From: Primorskyibacter sedentarius
GTDB lineage: Bacteria > Pseudomonadota > Alphaproteobacteria > Rhodobacterales > Rhodobacteraceae
Assembly (NCBI RefSeq): GCF_004342065.1
Contig: NZ_SLZU01000011.1
Coordinates: 1 to 64,000, forward strand
Reading direction: 5' to 3'
Length of the DNA: 64,000 nucleotides
The position numbers were made by a program, and so were the translations under genes. Shown piece by piece: positions 1 to 9,145 of this stretch. A model generated the notes under the pieces. It was not told the DNA's origin, searched no databases, and saw only the letters and a list, made by a program, of their open reading frames with translations. The first letter of the stretch is position 1, and every line of letters starts with the position of its first letter.

Positions 1-563
1 TCCAGCACCTTTGCCTGTGCCATGCGCTGTGCAAGGGCCTCAACGATCCGTAATTGCAGGTAGACCTTCTTTGTCGCGCCCTCAACCTGCAAGAGGCGAT
101 GCTCGGAGGCTGCCACCACGCCGTTCAAATCTCCGAAGGTCGCCAGCAGGCGCTTGGCGAGCGGTTTGACATCGATGCGCGCAATCGCGTTGAAGAGCAG
201 AAGCTCCAGCAATTCGTATTCAGGCATGGCCTTGTGCCCGCCCGCGAGAAACCGGGTCCGCAGTCTTTCGCGGTGCCCCCAGTAATGCGGACGCGCGTTG
301 CCATGCTCGTCCTTCAGCACCCCGCCCCCTGCGGCGGCATCCGGCGACAGGCGGTCGGTATGCTTATACGTTGGCATGTAGGCCGGTCTGGTCGCGGATC
401 CCGGCGGAGGAATGCGCGCCTCAAGATCCGCCAGCCCCTGCATTGCCGCCTCAGAAAACCCGGTCACGGGGTCTGCCTTCGATTGCCCGCTGGCGGCTGT
501 GCGCTCGGGCCAAAGATGCTTCTTCATCTGCTGAGCGAGCTGGTCCTTGATGGATCTGGTCAT
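1..563 (-). CDS. radC: RadC-family protein, N-terminal part (runs off the left edge)
   Basis: The minus-strand frame is open from an ATG at 563 to the window edge, giving about 187 residues. Its segment from about residue 84 (HYWGHRERLRTRFLAGG, then EYELLELLLF and PLAKRLLATFGDL) matches the helix-hairpin-helix N-terminal region of RadC/UPF0758 proteins. The C-terminal JAB/MPN metal-binding domain lies outside the window. The first 80 or so residues are a proline- and lysine-containing extension, as is common in Rhodobacteraceae RadC. RadC was named for DNA repair, but its biochemical role is uncertain. Family assignment is by pattern; the start codon choice is the first ATG in frame and no strong ribosome binding site is seen. 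Confidence 0.85.
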   Translation of the reverse strand, partial: MTRSIKDQLAQQMKKHLWPERTAASGQSKADPVTGFSEAAMQGLADLEARIPPPGSATRPAYMPTYKHTDRLSPDAAAGGGVLKDEHGNARPHYWGHRERLRTRFLAGGHKAMPEYELLELLLFNAIARIDVKPLAKRLLATFGDLNGVVAASEHRLLQVEGATKKVYLQLRIVEALAQRMAQAKVL

Positions 564-1604
564 CGTCCGGCGCCGCACAGGACGATTGCACAAGACGTAG
601 CGGGTTCGCAATTCCTCATGGTCGTAGCTTCTCGTCAATTGAAGGACCGACGGATGGTGATCAGAAGACGGTTAATGCGTTGTTAAAAGGGCGAGAGAAG
701 ATGGCGTTTATAGGAAAATTGGTAAAAATCTTCAACAAACTGTGTCCTTTATGACTACGCGCAAATGAGATCGCATTTGGCATGGGCCTGCCTGACCGAA
801 CAGGAGAGCATAAGCGCGCAGCGGGAGTCCGAAGCCCCGCGTTAGAATGCTGACGTCCTCAACGACGCCATTGAACCAGATACAGCATAGGTCAATGGGG
901 ACCTCCGTCAGCCTCAGACACGCCTCAGAACCCAATTATGCTGCTAGCACTCGAAATTGGGTTTTCCTGCTGGGCGGACCACATTCCGATCTGACAGCCG
1001 ATGCAGAACAGCGATGGCCTTTCTCGCTACCAGGTTTCTGGCAGACCCTAATGCGATGACCGCGTACAAGCTTTTGGTATTGCGCGAGCCGCTCGAACGG
1101 CTGATTGTTCACGAAGCGGCGCAGCGCCACAATGGCGCCGACATGGCCCGCCCCGCCGCTATTGGCGCTTTTTCGCCAAAGATAAGGTACAGCCGTTCTG
1201 CATCACTTTCTACTTTGCCTTGCTGCGAAATCTGCCCTCTGACGACACGGCTAAGGCAGCCGAACGGTCGGGAGGGCCAATGAACTATCTGCGTGGCTTC
1301 ACCATTCGGCAGATGGAAAACCCATCTGATCGACGCGACACCAATCGAAGACCTATTCGATGGTCTTCGCGGCCCAACAGGCCATCTCTGTTGCTATCGT
1401 CCATGTGGCAGCACTAAGACTGGCGCGCGCCGTGCCTCGGGAAGAGCTACATGGCAACGGACGCTGATGGACGCCATCTTTGGCACAGGTAGAGACGCCT
1501 CGACGCGTCCCTGCGAAAGCCCATTTCAATTCGGTTTCTGATGAAATGCCCGTGGTCGGCGGAGAGTTTCGACACGGCGAGCGCGCTTGACGGAGATGTG
1601 ACTT
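564..1604. other. About 1 kb with no supportable gene
   Basis: Only short overlapping open frames are present and none resembles a family I recognise. One minus-strand frame (936-1130, 64 residues) continues upstream as a readable but stop-interrupted frame. A second short plus frame runs 1220-1417. The composition is less GC-biased in 680-760. The stretch could be decayed coding DNA left after a rearrangement between radC and the amino-acid block, but the sequence gives no proof of that. Confidence 0.4.
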
Positions 1605-2339
1605 ATGACAGCGTTGGAAATCCTGCCGCGCAGCGAACGCCGCCGGATCGGGCTGGTCGCGGGGTCCGGCCCCGAAGCCGGCGTGGACCTTTGGATGAAG
1701 GTCATCGAAGAGACCAAGTCGCTGCTGGGCGAAAGGTATCTTGGCGATCTCGACGGGCCATATGTGCGCATCGTCTCGTCGCCCGTACTTGGGCTCTCGA
1801 TGGAGCTTGAGAGCAATGACATCGCCGTCTGGCCGGAGCTTGAACGGGCCTTCGACGACCTTGCGACGCAGTCGGATTTCATCGCCATCGCCTGCAACAC
1901 GCTGAATTACTACGAGCACCAGATCAAAGCTGTGCCGCGCACGGCCGAGATGATCTCGGTCTGCGATGTGGTCGAGGCGTATCTCGAAGACCGGGGACTG
2001 TCCTCTGTGGCGCTTCTGGGGGCTGCGCCGGTGACGAAAATGGACCGGTGGTCCGCCTATCACCGGCTCGCCGACAAGTTTGAGGTCGAGACCCCGAAAG
2101 ACCCTGCGCTTCTGCACCAGATCATCTATGACGTGAAACGCTTTGGGGGCACGCATTCTGACATGATGTTCCGCTTCTACGATCTGATCGGCACGCTGGA
2201 GAGCGAGACGGTCTTGCTCGCCTGCACCGAACTGCCGCTTATCCCTTGCGGCGAAACGGGCAAGGATCTGGTGGATGTCACCAGGCTGCTTGCCCGCGGG
2301 CTGGTAGAGAAATCCGTCCTCCCGCCTGTGCAGCGTTAG
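1605..2339 (+). CDS. Aspartate/glutamate racemase family protein
   Basis: This 244-residue protein has the two-cysteine active site of the Asp/Glu racemase superfamily. Cys97 lies in AIACNTLNYY and Cys207 in LLACTELPLI, with an N-terminal GLVAGSGPEAG loop. The family interconverts L- and D-amino acids by two-base cofactor-independent catalysis in the cytoplasm. It is followed tail to tail, 6 bp away, by an XRE regulator, and sits in a block with an asparaginase, aspartase and a symporter, so D/L-aspartate is a likely substrate. GGAG lies 9 bases before the ATG. Substrate choice is inference; hydantoin racemase or maleate isomerase relatives share the fold. Confidence 0.85.
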   Translation: MTALEILPRSERRRIGLVAGSGPEAGVDLWMKVIEETKSLLGERYLGDLDGPYVRIVSSPVLGLSMELESNDIAVWPELERAFDDLATQSDFIAIACNTLNYYEHQIKAVPRTAEMISVCDVVEAYLEDRGLSSVALLGAAPVTKMDRWSAYHRLADKFEVETPKDPALLHQIIYDVKRFGGTHSDMMFRFYDLIGTLESETVLLACTELPLIPCGETGKDLVDVTRLLARGLVEKSVLPPVQR

Positions 2340-2345
2340 ACAGGA

Positions 2346-3203
2346 TCAGCCGGGCGCCGCCATCAGCAGATGCGACGCCGGATCGCTGTGACCGGAAATC
2401 ATCCGCTTGACCATGTCCGGCACCTCATCATCATCCGGATCAAACAGCCCGCAAAGCGCCAGCGACTTGCGGGGATTGACTTGCGTGCCAAGGAACTCCA
2501 TCGCGATCTGGGTCGCGGCAGGGGCACGGGTCGCATGGGCCGATACGCCCGACATGATGCCGCTGAGGTGGCGGATGCGGTTGGTGTAGCTGGGATAAAG
2601 GATGATCTGGATCACCTCGTTCCCGGTCAGCGTTTCCATCGCAGTGATGAACAGCCTGTCACCAAGCATGAAACAGCCGCCCTGATACTTGCAGGTAAAA
2701 CCGCCATGGCCACGCCGCCCGATCACCTCCAGAGTCTTGACGTTCATGCTGTAGGAAGTGGGATAGATCCGCGTCAGCCCCTTGAGAACCTTGCCCGGGT
2801 TCGACATCGAATTGTAATAGGTGAAATAATAGCCGGAATAGGCTTCGAGCCGTGGCAGCGACGCCTGCAGGATCTTTTCGCTTTCGCTGCGCAACTGGTT
2901 GCGTTCGATATCGGCACCGCCACCTTGCGGCTTCAGCCGGATCAACTCCTGGAATCGGCTGTGCGGCATCAGCAGTTCGGCCTCTTCGACACCGAAGAAA
3001 TCGCAAATCTTGCGCATCAGCCGCAACGAGGGCAGCGTCTGGCCGTTGAGGTAGCGATTGAACTGTGATCGGTTCGCCCCCAGCCTGCGGCAGACCTCGG
3101 CGATCGAGGGATGATAGCTGCACAGCAGCCGCAGGTTTTCTGGAAGATCTTTAGACAATCGCCCGCCTACCTTCAGGTCATGTTGCACAAAGTGGTAGCG
3201 CAC
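2346..3203 (-). CDS. XRE-family helix-turn-helix transcriptional regulator
   Basis: A helix-turn-helix of the XRE/Cro type is visible at about residues 32-72 (SIAEVCRRLGANRSQFNRYL, then PSLRLMRKICDFFGV). A roughly 200-residue C-terminal domain that I cannot name follows, possibly ligand-sensing. It is the last gene of a minus-strand group after asparaginase and the alanine-type symporter, so it is a candidate local regulator of aspartate/asparagine use. The start is uncertain: the GTG at 3203 has no clear ribosome binding site, while a TTG at 3158 (residue 16) is preceded by GAAGG and a GGCGGG stretch. Function is inferred from fold and context only. Confidence 0.8.
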   Translation of the reverse strand: MRYHFVQHDLKVGGRLSKDLPENLRLLCSYHPSIAEVCRRLGANRSQFNRYLNGQTLPSLRLMRKICDFFGVEEAELLMPHSRFQELIRLKPQGGGADIERNQLRSESEKILQASLPRLEAYSGYYFTYYNSMSNPGKVLKGLTRIYPTSYSMNVKTLEVIGRRGHGGFTCKYQGGCFMLGDRLFITAMETLTGNEVIQIILYPSYTNRIRHLSGIMSGVSAHATRAPAATQIAMEFLGTQVNPRKSLALCGLFDPDDDEVPDMVKRMISGHSDPASHLLMAAPG

Positions 3204-3333
3204 TCGTTGCGGGATGGGAATGCCGGACTGCCGGATCGAAAATCGCTCCTGCGGCGACGGGACGCGGCACTGGGAAATGCATCAGGCCGCAGCGCGGTGC
3301 CGCAGCCTGTGCCGTTTTCATATCTGCCGGGGC

Positions 3334-4761
3334 TCAGGCCGCCGGTGCTTTCCATGCCTCGCGGTCAATATCGAGGTCAGCGAAGTCGTCCGGGTTCAGC
3401 ACCGGGCGCTCCACACCGGCCTTGAGCTGGCGGCGGAAGTCGCGCAGAAGCCGCATCGCCACCGGGAAGAGCATCATGATCGCCAAGAGGTTGACCAGTG
3501 CAAGAATGCCCATCATCGGATCAGAGAAGAAGAACACCGAGGTCGCCGCCGGTGCCATGGCCCCGAGGAAGACGATGCCGATGATTGCGATCCGCAGAAC
3601 CAGGACGCCCATCGGGTTCTTGGTCAGCACGGTCATCGCGTTCTCGCCCAGGTAGTAGTTGTAGATCACCGACGAGAAGGCAAAGAGCAGGATTGCCGCC
3701 GTCAGGAAATACTGCGCCCATCCGCCCAGATGCGAAACCATGCTCTGCTGGGTCAGGGCCACGCCGTCGATGCCCTCTGCGCCCGGCACATAGACATCCC
3801 CCAAAAGGATCACGAACGCCGTACACGAGCAGATGATGATTGTATCGATGAAGACCGAGAAGGACTGCGTGATGCCCTGACTAATCGGATGGCGCACTTC
3901 TGCGGTCGCCGCGACGTTGGGCGCCGAGCCAAGACCGGCCTCGTTCGAGAACAGCCCGCGGCGCAGACCCTGTGCGATGGCCGCCCCCATGCCGCCACCG
4001 ACGGCTTCCTGAAAGCCAAAGGCATTGGCGACGATGTCATAGATCACGCCAGGAACGCTGGTGATGTTCAGCAATATCACGGCCGCCGCCATGAGCAGAT
4101 AACCGATGGCCATGACCGGCACGACGACATCCGCGACTTTCGCGATGCGGTGAATACCGCCGAAGATGATCACACCCGAAATGGCGGCAAGGCCGATGCC
4201 GGTCCAGATACGGTCGATGCCAAGGCTGTCCTGAACAGCGCCTGCAACGGTATTGCCCTGGAAGGCGTTGAAGCCGAGGCCGAAGGCGGCGATCAGGCAG
4301 ACCGCATAGACAACCGCCAGCCAACGGTATTCCTTGCCCAGGCCGTGAATGATGGCCCGCGCCGGACCCCCGCGATAGGTTTTCTCGCCGACCTTGCGCT
4401 TGAATAGCTGCGCCAGCGAACATTCGACAAGGCTTGTCGCCATGCCGACCAGGGCGATGGCCCACATCCAGAACACGGCTCCGGGGCCGCCAAGCGTGAT
4501 CGCCACCGCGACACCGGCAATATTGCCGCCGCCCACACGCCCGCCGACTGAAACCAGCAGCGCCTCGCGGGCGGAAATCTGGTCCGGATCACCGGTGTTG
4601 TTCTTGTTTGAAAGCACGCGGAACATGCGCGTGAAATACTCGAACTGCACAAAGCCAGTTGCGATGGTGATAAAGCACCCGAAAATCACCAGGATCGGAA
4701 TCAGTGACCAGCCCCATGTCAGGTCTCCGATCTTGCCGAAGATCAACTCCAGAAATTCCAT
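3334..4761 (-). CDS. Sodium:alanine symporter family (AGCS) transporter
   Basis: The 475-residue hydrophobic protein matches the AGCS family: an N-terminal WGWSLIPILVIFGCFITI segment, the GGRVGGGNIAGVAVAITLGG signature (residues about 71-90), and the LFSNEAGLGSAPN motif (about 270-282). Multiple membrane segments run to about residue 440, followed by a short cytoplasmic tail. The family imports alanine, glycine or related small amino acids with Na+ across the inner membrane. It lies between asparaginase upstream and the XRE regulator downstream on the same strand, so Asn, Asp or Ala uptake is plausible. GAGGG lies 9 bases upstream of the ATG. Confidence 0.93.
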   Translation of the reverse strand: MEFLELIFGKIGDLTWGWSLIPILVIFGCFITIATGFVQFEYFTRMFRVLSNKNNTGDPDQISAREALLVSVGGRVGGGNIAGVAVAITLGGPGAVFWMWAIALVGMATSLVECSLAQLFKRKVGEKTYRGGPARAIIHGLGKEYRWLAVVYAVCLIAAFGLGFNAFQGNTVAGAVQDSLGIDRIWTGIGLAAISGVIIFGGIHRIAKVADVVVPVMAIGYLLMAAAVILLNITSVPGVIYDIVANAFGFQEAVGGGMGAAIAQGLRRGLFSNEAGLGSAPNVAATAEVRHPISQGITQSFSVFIDTIIICSCTAFVILLGDVYVPGAEGIDGVALTQQSMVSHLGGWAQYFLTAAILLFAFSSVIYNYYLGENAMTVLTKNPMGVLVLRIAIIGIVFLGAMAPAATSVFFFSDPMMGILALVNLLAIMMLFPVAMRLLRDFRRQLKAGVERPVLNPDDFADLDIDREAWKAPAA

Positions 4762-4817
4762 TGTTCATGTCCCTCAGTTATGCGGTGTTCCGCCATTGAT
4801 GAGTGAACCCTACGTAA

Positions 4818-4852
4818 CAATGCAGGGTTTGGCCCTTCACTACCCTGCGTTG
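4818..4852 (-). other. Stem-loop in the leader between asparaginase and symporter genes
   Basis: An inverted repeat pairs CAACGCAGGG with CCCTGCATTG in the minus-strand sense, with one wobble. It sits in the 145-bp gap between the asparaginase stop and the symporter start. No T-run follows, so it may be an mRNA processing or stability element rather than a terminator. Confidence 0.35.
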
Positions 4853-4906
4853 ATGACACGCGGATTGGTGCCAAACCAGCATCAACTAGCGAGGGGCGAG
4901 GGCTGC

Positions 4907-5872
4907 CTACCCCCCTTCTGAAGGGTCGAGCATCTCTCCGCATTGGCTGGTGCCGAGGAACTTGCTACGGGTTTCAAAACCGGGCGAAAGGCTCAGGGCG
5001 AACTGCATTTTTGCAAACGCCATCTCTGGGCTCATGTCGCGCCCATCGACCACGCCGGTCTCCTGCAGCACCTTACCCGCCGCGTAAGTGCCCAAGCGCA
5101 TCCCGCCCTCGGGGCATTGGCTGACCGCGAGAACCGGCACCTGCCGTGCAAAAGCCGATTGCAACGCCGCGCGCATCTCGGGCGTGTCAGGGGCCGTCCC
5201 CGACCCGAAACAGCGCAGCACCAGCCCTTCACAGGCCTCGGCCGCAAGCGCGAAAAGCGACGTGCAGCAACCGGGGGCGACAGACAGTATCCCGACCTTG
5301 TGGGTGCGGACATCGTTCAGCGAGGGGTGCGTGGCGGCCAGCAGCGGTGGGCTGTCGCTGGCTGTGTCTTCGAAGGCGTCAAAGGCCCGGGAATGCGACT
5401 TTCGCACCCGCGCACCATGTAGAAGACGCCCACCAAACTGGACCCATACGCCTTGTTTTGCTGTCCTTGCGACGTCCAGCGCCGCGATCAGGTTGGCGCC
5501 CCCGTCATTGCCCTCCACCGTCAGCGGCAGCATGGCGCCGGTCACGATGACCGGCTTGCGCAACCCTGCCAACGCCAAACAAAGCGCCGCAGCGGTATAG
5601 GCCAGCGTGTCGGTGCCATGGGTCACGACAAAGGCTTCATGCCTTTCTGACGCGTGATGGATGGTTTGCGCCACGCGTCGCCAGTCCTCGGGCGTGGCCT
5701 GGGCGGAATCGATCAGCGGATCAAGGCGGAGGATCTCGACCGGCCCCGCGACCTGTCCGCTGGCGATCAGATCGGCCACCGCATCTTCGACAATCCCAGC
5801 CCGGGGCGCGAAGCCATGTTCGGTCTGCTCCATGCCGATGGTGCCGCCGGTGTGTATCAAGAGGATGGACAT
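4907..5872 (-). CDS. L-asparaginase
   Basis: This 321-residue protein has both threonine motifs of the bacterial L-asparaginase family. HTGGTIGM at the N terminus carries the nucleophile Thr11, and VVTHGTDTL carries the Thr87-Asp88 pair. The family hydrolyses asparagine to aspartate and ammonia. I place the start at ATG 5872 (MSILLIHTGG) rather than the longer in-frame extension to 5998, because GAGG lies 7 bases upstream and the motif normally sits at the N terminus. There is no signal peptide, so it is cytoplasmic. It is divergent from aspartase (222 bp apart) and upstream of the AGCS symporter, which fits asparagine to aspartate to fumarate catabolism. Confidence 0.93.
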   Translation of the reverse strand: MSILLIHTGGTIGMEQTEHGFAPRAGIVEDAVADLIASGQVAGPVEILRLDPLIDSAQATPEDWRRVAQTIHHASERHEAFVVTHGTDTLAYTAAALCLALAGLRKPVIVTGAMLPLTVEGNDGGANLIAALDVARTAKQGVWVQFGGRLLHGARVRKSHSRAFDAFEDTASDSPPLLAATHPSLNDVRTHKVGILSVAPGCCTSLFALAAEACEGLVLRCFGSGTAPDTPEMRAALQSAFARQVPVLAVSQCPEGGMRLGTYAAGKVLQETGVVDGRDMSPEMAFAKMQFALSLSPGFETRSKFLGTSQCGEMLDPSEGG

Positions 5873-6094
5873 CATGCTGCCTCGGCTGTTGCTGACGCGC
5901 GCCGCGCCGTTTCCACAAGTAATGCCCCGGATCTCCCCCTGCGGACCAGATGCCATGGTGTCAGCGCCGTTTGCAGGCCTTGCCCAAAAGAGCGCCAACC
6001 AGCATCAAAATTGATCGACATGCGAACTCCCCTACTTGCCGAAAGGCAGCCGTCGGGCGACATCTGCCGTTGAAACGCAATCGAGGAAAGCGAC

Positions 6095-7444
6095 ATGCGC
6101 AAGGAACACGATTCTCTCGGCGACCGCGAAGTGCCCGATGATGCTCTTTACGGTATTCACTCGCTTCGGGCGCAGGAGAATTTTCGGATCTCCGGCGTTC
6201 TGCTCTCGGATTTCCCTGAACTTGTCCGTGCGCTTGCCATGGTCAGGAAGGCCGCCGCAAGCGCAAACCGCAGGCTTGGCGTGCTGCCACTTGCCAAGGC
6301 CGAAGCCATCGCCGTGGCCTGCGACACGCTGATTTCGGATCAGCATCACGATGCTTTCATCGTTGACATGATGCAGGGCGGCGCGGGCACCTCGACCAAC
6401 ATGAACGCCAACGAAGTGATCGCAAACCTCGGGCTGCGGTCGATGGGCCATGCGCTTGGCGATTACCGCCACCTGCACCCCAATGACGACGTGAACAAGT
6501 CGCAATCAACCAATGATGTCTACCCGACCGCGCTCCGCCTCGCAGTGCTTCAGAAAATGCCCGCGCTCACCGCCGAACATCAGCGCCTGCGCGATGCGTT
6601 CGAGGCCAAGGCGGCCGAGTTCGACGGCATCGCCAAGGTCGGCCGCACGCAGTTGCAGGATGCGGTGCCGATGACGCTTGGCCAGGAGTTCCGTTCCTTC
6701 GCCAATACGATCGACGAGGATATCGACCGGCTGCAGGACGTGGCCAAGCTGTTGACCGAGGTCAATCTGGGCGGCACGGCCATCGGCACCAGCGTGAACA
6801 CCCCACCGAATTATACCGAGGTGGCGGTGGCGCAACTGGCGCAGATCAGCGGATGGCCACTGAAGCCCGCGCGCAATCTGGTCGAGGCGTCGTCCGATCT
6901 TGGCGCCTTCGTCGCCTTTTCGGGCATTCTCAAACGGGTCGCGGTGAAGCTGTCGAAGATCTGCAACGACCTGCGCCTGCTCAGTTCAGGCCCCCGCTCC
7001 GGTATCGGCGAAATCCATCTGCCCCCGGTGCAGGCGGGGTCCTCGATCATGCCCGGCAAGGTCAATCCGGTGATCCCGGAAGTCGTGAACCAGGTCGCTT
7101 TTCAGGTGATCGGCAACGATTTGACGGTCACGATGGCGGCAGAGGCCGGACAGCTGCAGCTTAACGCGATGGAGCCCGTTGCGATCTTCAACATCCTGCA
7201 GTCCATCCGCATTCTGAAACGCGCCATGACGTGCCTGACCGACCGCTGCGTGGTCGGCATCGAGGCCGACGAGGCCCGGTGCGGCGCGCTTTTGGAAAAC
7301 AGTCTGGCGCTGGCAACATCGCTGGTTCCGATCATCGGCTACGAAGAGGCCGCTCGGGTCGCGAAGCACGCGCTAAACACCGGCGTTTCGGTGCCCGATG
7401 CATTGTCAGCACTCGGCATCGAGGCGAATGTCGATTTGAGTTGA
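6095..7444 (+). CDS. aspA: Aspartate ammonia-lyase (aspartase)
   Basis: This 449-residue member of the fumarase/aspartase superfamily begins with DSLGDREVPDDALYGI, typical of aspartase. It carries GAGTSTNMNANEV (about 107-119) and the signature loop GSSIMPGKVNP near residue 313. It deaminates L-aspartate to fumarate and ammonia in the cytoplasm. It is divergent from asparaginase, completing a two-step asparagine route into the TCA cycle. It is slightly shorter at the C terminus than the usual 465-478 residues. Class II fumarase is the main alternative, but the N-terminal motif and the context favour aspartase. GAGGAAAG precedes the ATG by a few bases. Confidence 0.92.
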   Translation: MRKEHDSLGDREVPDDALYGIHSLRAQENFRISGVLLSDFPELVRALAMVRKAAASANRRLGVLPLAKAEAIAVACDTLISDQHHDAFIVDMMQGGAGTSTNMNANEVIANLGLRSMGHALGDYRHLHPNDDVNKSQSTNDVYPTALRLAVLQKMPALTAEHQRLRDAFEAKAAEFDGIAKVGRTQLQDAVPMTLGQEFRSFANTIDEDIDRLQDVAKLLTEVNLGGTAIGTSVNTPPNYTEVAVAQLAQISGWPLKPARNLVEASSDLGAFVAFSGILKRVAVKLSKICNDLRLLSSGPRSGIGEIHLPPVQAGSSIMPGKVNPVIPEVVNQVAFQVIGNDLTVTMAAEAGQLQLNAMEPVAIFNILQSIRILKRAMTCLTDRCVVGIEADEARCGALLENSLALATSLVPIIGYEEAARVAKHALNTGVSVPDALSALGIEANVDLS

Positions 7445-7890
7445 CGTGATAGACCGCCGTACCGTTTGCTTCGGCAGCAATGGTTTGGCGACTATCTCAC
7501 GCACCAACATCGCGCAGGCCGCGCCATGCGAAGACCACTCACGCCATCAGCATTCTGAGGTTCTACCCGCTGCTTTAAAGGCGCAGAAATGCACTGTCCC
7601 GCCCCCCCTGTCGCTGGAGACACAACTGTGCCCCCCTGATCGCCGCAAAAAGGGCGGGCCGCGGTCAACCGATCCGAGCCGCGATCCCCGCGCCGCTTGT
7701 ATTTTGCCGTCAATCTACCACTGCACTGCTGTAAATCGGCAGCCAGAGCAGGCTGCCCAAGTATCTGCGCAATCTGAAAGAAATGACGGACGCCGCCTAG
7801 CCCCCGTCAGCGCCCCGTTTAATGTCAAATCTAACGTGGCCTTTGATTCGGACCGTCGGCCCAGTGCCCCCCCGGAAAGGAACCTTCATA
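7445..7890. other. Intergenic stretch without a recognisable gene
   Basis: Nothing with family resemblance is seen in any frame. The open frames here are short or depend on the GC bias. The last 20 bp hold the ribosome binding site (GGAAAGGAAC) of the following oxidoreductase. No clear rho-independent terminator follows aspA. Confidence 0.4.
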
Positions 7891-8973
7891 ATGTCCAAAC
7901 GCATTGCCATCGTCGGAGGCGGCTATCTTGGGGCCGATCTGGCCAAGTCGCTTGATGACACCGCCGACATCACCCTGATCGAACCGCGCAGCCATTTCGT
8001 GCATGCCCCCGCGATGATCCGAGCTGTTGTCGATCCATCCCTGCTTGACCGCGCGTTGATCCCCTATGACCGCTTGCTTAGCCGCGGCCGTGTCTTGCGC
8101 GACCGTGCAAGCGGCATTGATGCCAATGGCGTGACGCTGGCCGATGGTCAGAAGGTCGAGGCCGATTACATCGTCGTCGCCACCGGCTCGTCCAATGCTA
8201 CGCCCTTCAAGCCTGTGGGCGACGATATCGACGGGCTGCGGCAGGCCAACCAGCGCATTCACGGCCAGCTCAAGGCGGCGCAGTCCATCGGCATCGTCGG
8301 TGCCGGGGCCGTGGGCATCGAACTGGCCGGAGAGATCGCCTTTGCCATGCCGGACAAGAAAATCACGCTGATCTCGGACAATGACCGCCTGTTTCCGACC
8401 ATGCCGGAAAAGCTCGGCACCGCATTGGCGGGTAAGCTGCGCGACGCCGGCGTGACCATCGAGTTTGGACAAAGGGCGGAGGATCTGCAAAGCCTGACCG
8501 AACCCTTCAGCGGTCGCCTGAAGCTTTCGGACGGGTCGGAACACGGGTTCGACCTGATTTTCCCGGTTCTCGGCTCCCGCGCCAGTTCCGCTCTGGTCAC
8601 CGGCCTGCCCGGCGCTCAGACAAGCGGCGCGAACCGGGTCAAGGTGGACGCGTGGCTGCGCCCCTCATCACTGCCCAATGTCTTTGCTGCCGGGGACGTG
8701 GCCGATGCGGGCGACGGCATGACCATCGTCGCCATAAGCCGCGAATTACCCTGGCTCAAGGCCACATTGAAGGGGCTGATGGCAGGCAAACAGCTGGAAG
8801 AGATCAAGCCCTACAAGCCATGGGGTTCCAAGGCCCCGATCCTTGTGCCGCTTGGCCCCAAGCGCGGCAATTCTTTCCTGAGCCTGTTCACCGCCGGGGA
8901 TTTCGTGACACGCAAGCTGAAGGGCAAGGACCTGTTCATCACGAAGTACAACAAGCTGCTGAAGCGGGACTGA
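7891..8973 (+). CDS. FAD-dependent NAD(P)H oxidoreductase (NDH-2/AIF-like)
   Basis: This 360-residue two-dinucleotide-domain flavoprotein begins with an FAD-binding GGGYLG loop (MSKRIAIVGGGYLGADLA). A second NAD(P)H loop, GIVGAGAVGIELAGEI, lies near residue 135. VVATGS lies at about 93, and the late FAD-contacting NVFAAGDVAD at about 262. The family includes type II NADH dehydrogenases and apoptosis-inducing-factor/FSP1-like quinone or ferredoxin reductases. ATG 7891 is preferred to an upstream in-frame extension because GGAAAGGAA precedes it. No membrane helix is obvious. It is flanked by an intergenic gap and a convergent Lrp gene, so there is no operon clue to its acceptor. Confidence 0.88.
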   Translation: MSKRIAIVGGGYLGADLAKSLDDTADITLIEPRSHFVHAPAMIRAVVDPSLLDRALIPYDRLLSRGRVLRDRASGIDANGVTLADGQKVEADYIVVATGSSNATPFKPVGDDIDGLRQANQRIHGQLKAAQSIGIVGAGAVGIELAGEIAFAMPDKKITLISDNDRLFPTMPEKLGTALAGKLRDAGVTIEFGQRAEDLQSLTEPFSGRLKLSDGSEHGFDLIFPVLGSRASSALVTGLPGAQTSGANRVKVDAWLRPSSLPNVFAAGDVADAGDGMTIVAISRELPWLKATLKGLMAGKQLEEIKPYKPWGSKAPILVPLGPKRGNSFLSLFTAGDFVTRKLKGKDLFITKYNKLLKRD

Positions 8974-9145
8974 TAAAGGGTGGTCGGGGGGAGATAAGGC
9001 CGCTCGCTCCTTGCTTGCAAACCAAGGAAGAAAATTGACTGACAGGGCCTAACCTAATGCCACCCATAACGGCGCCCCTGTCACGAAACTGAAGATGAAA
9101 TCGAATGGCAGGACGTCGACGCCCCACCACTCGAAACATCGCTCT

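Noticed and set aside
1353-2156. 267-residue minus-strand frame over the racemase
   Set aside because: It has no family match and overlaps a gene with two diagnostic Cys motifs.
3214-4407. 397-residue plus-strand frame over the AGCS symporter
   Set aside because: Its translation is Arg/His/Asp-rich with no family resemblance, while the opposite strand encodes a clear membrane transporter with AGCS motifs.
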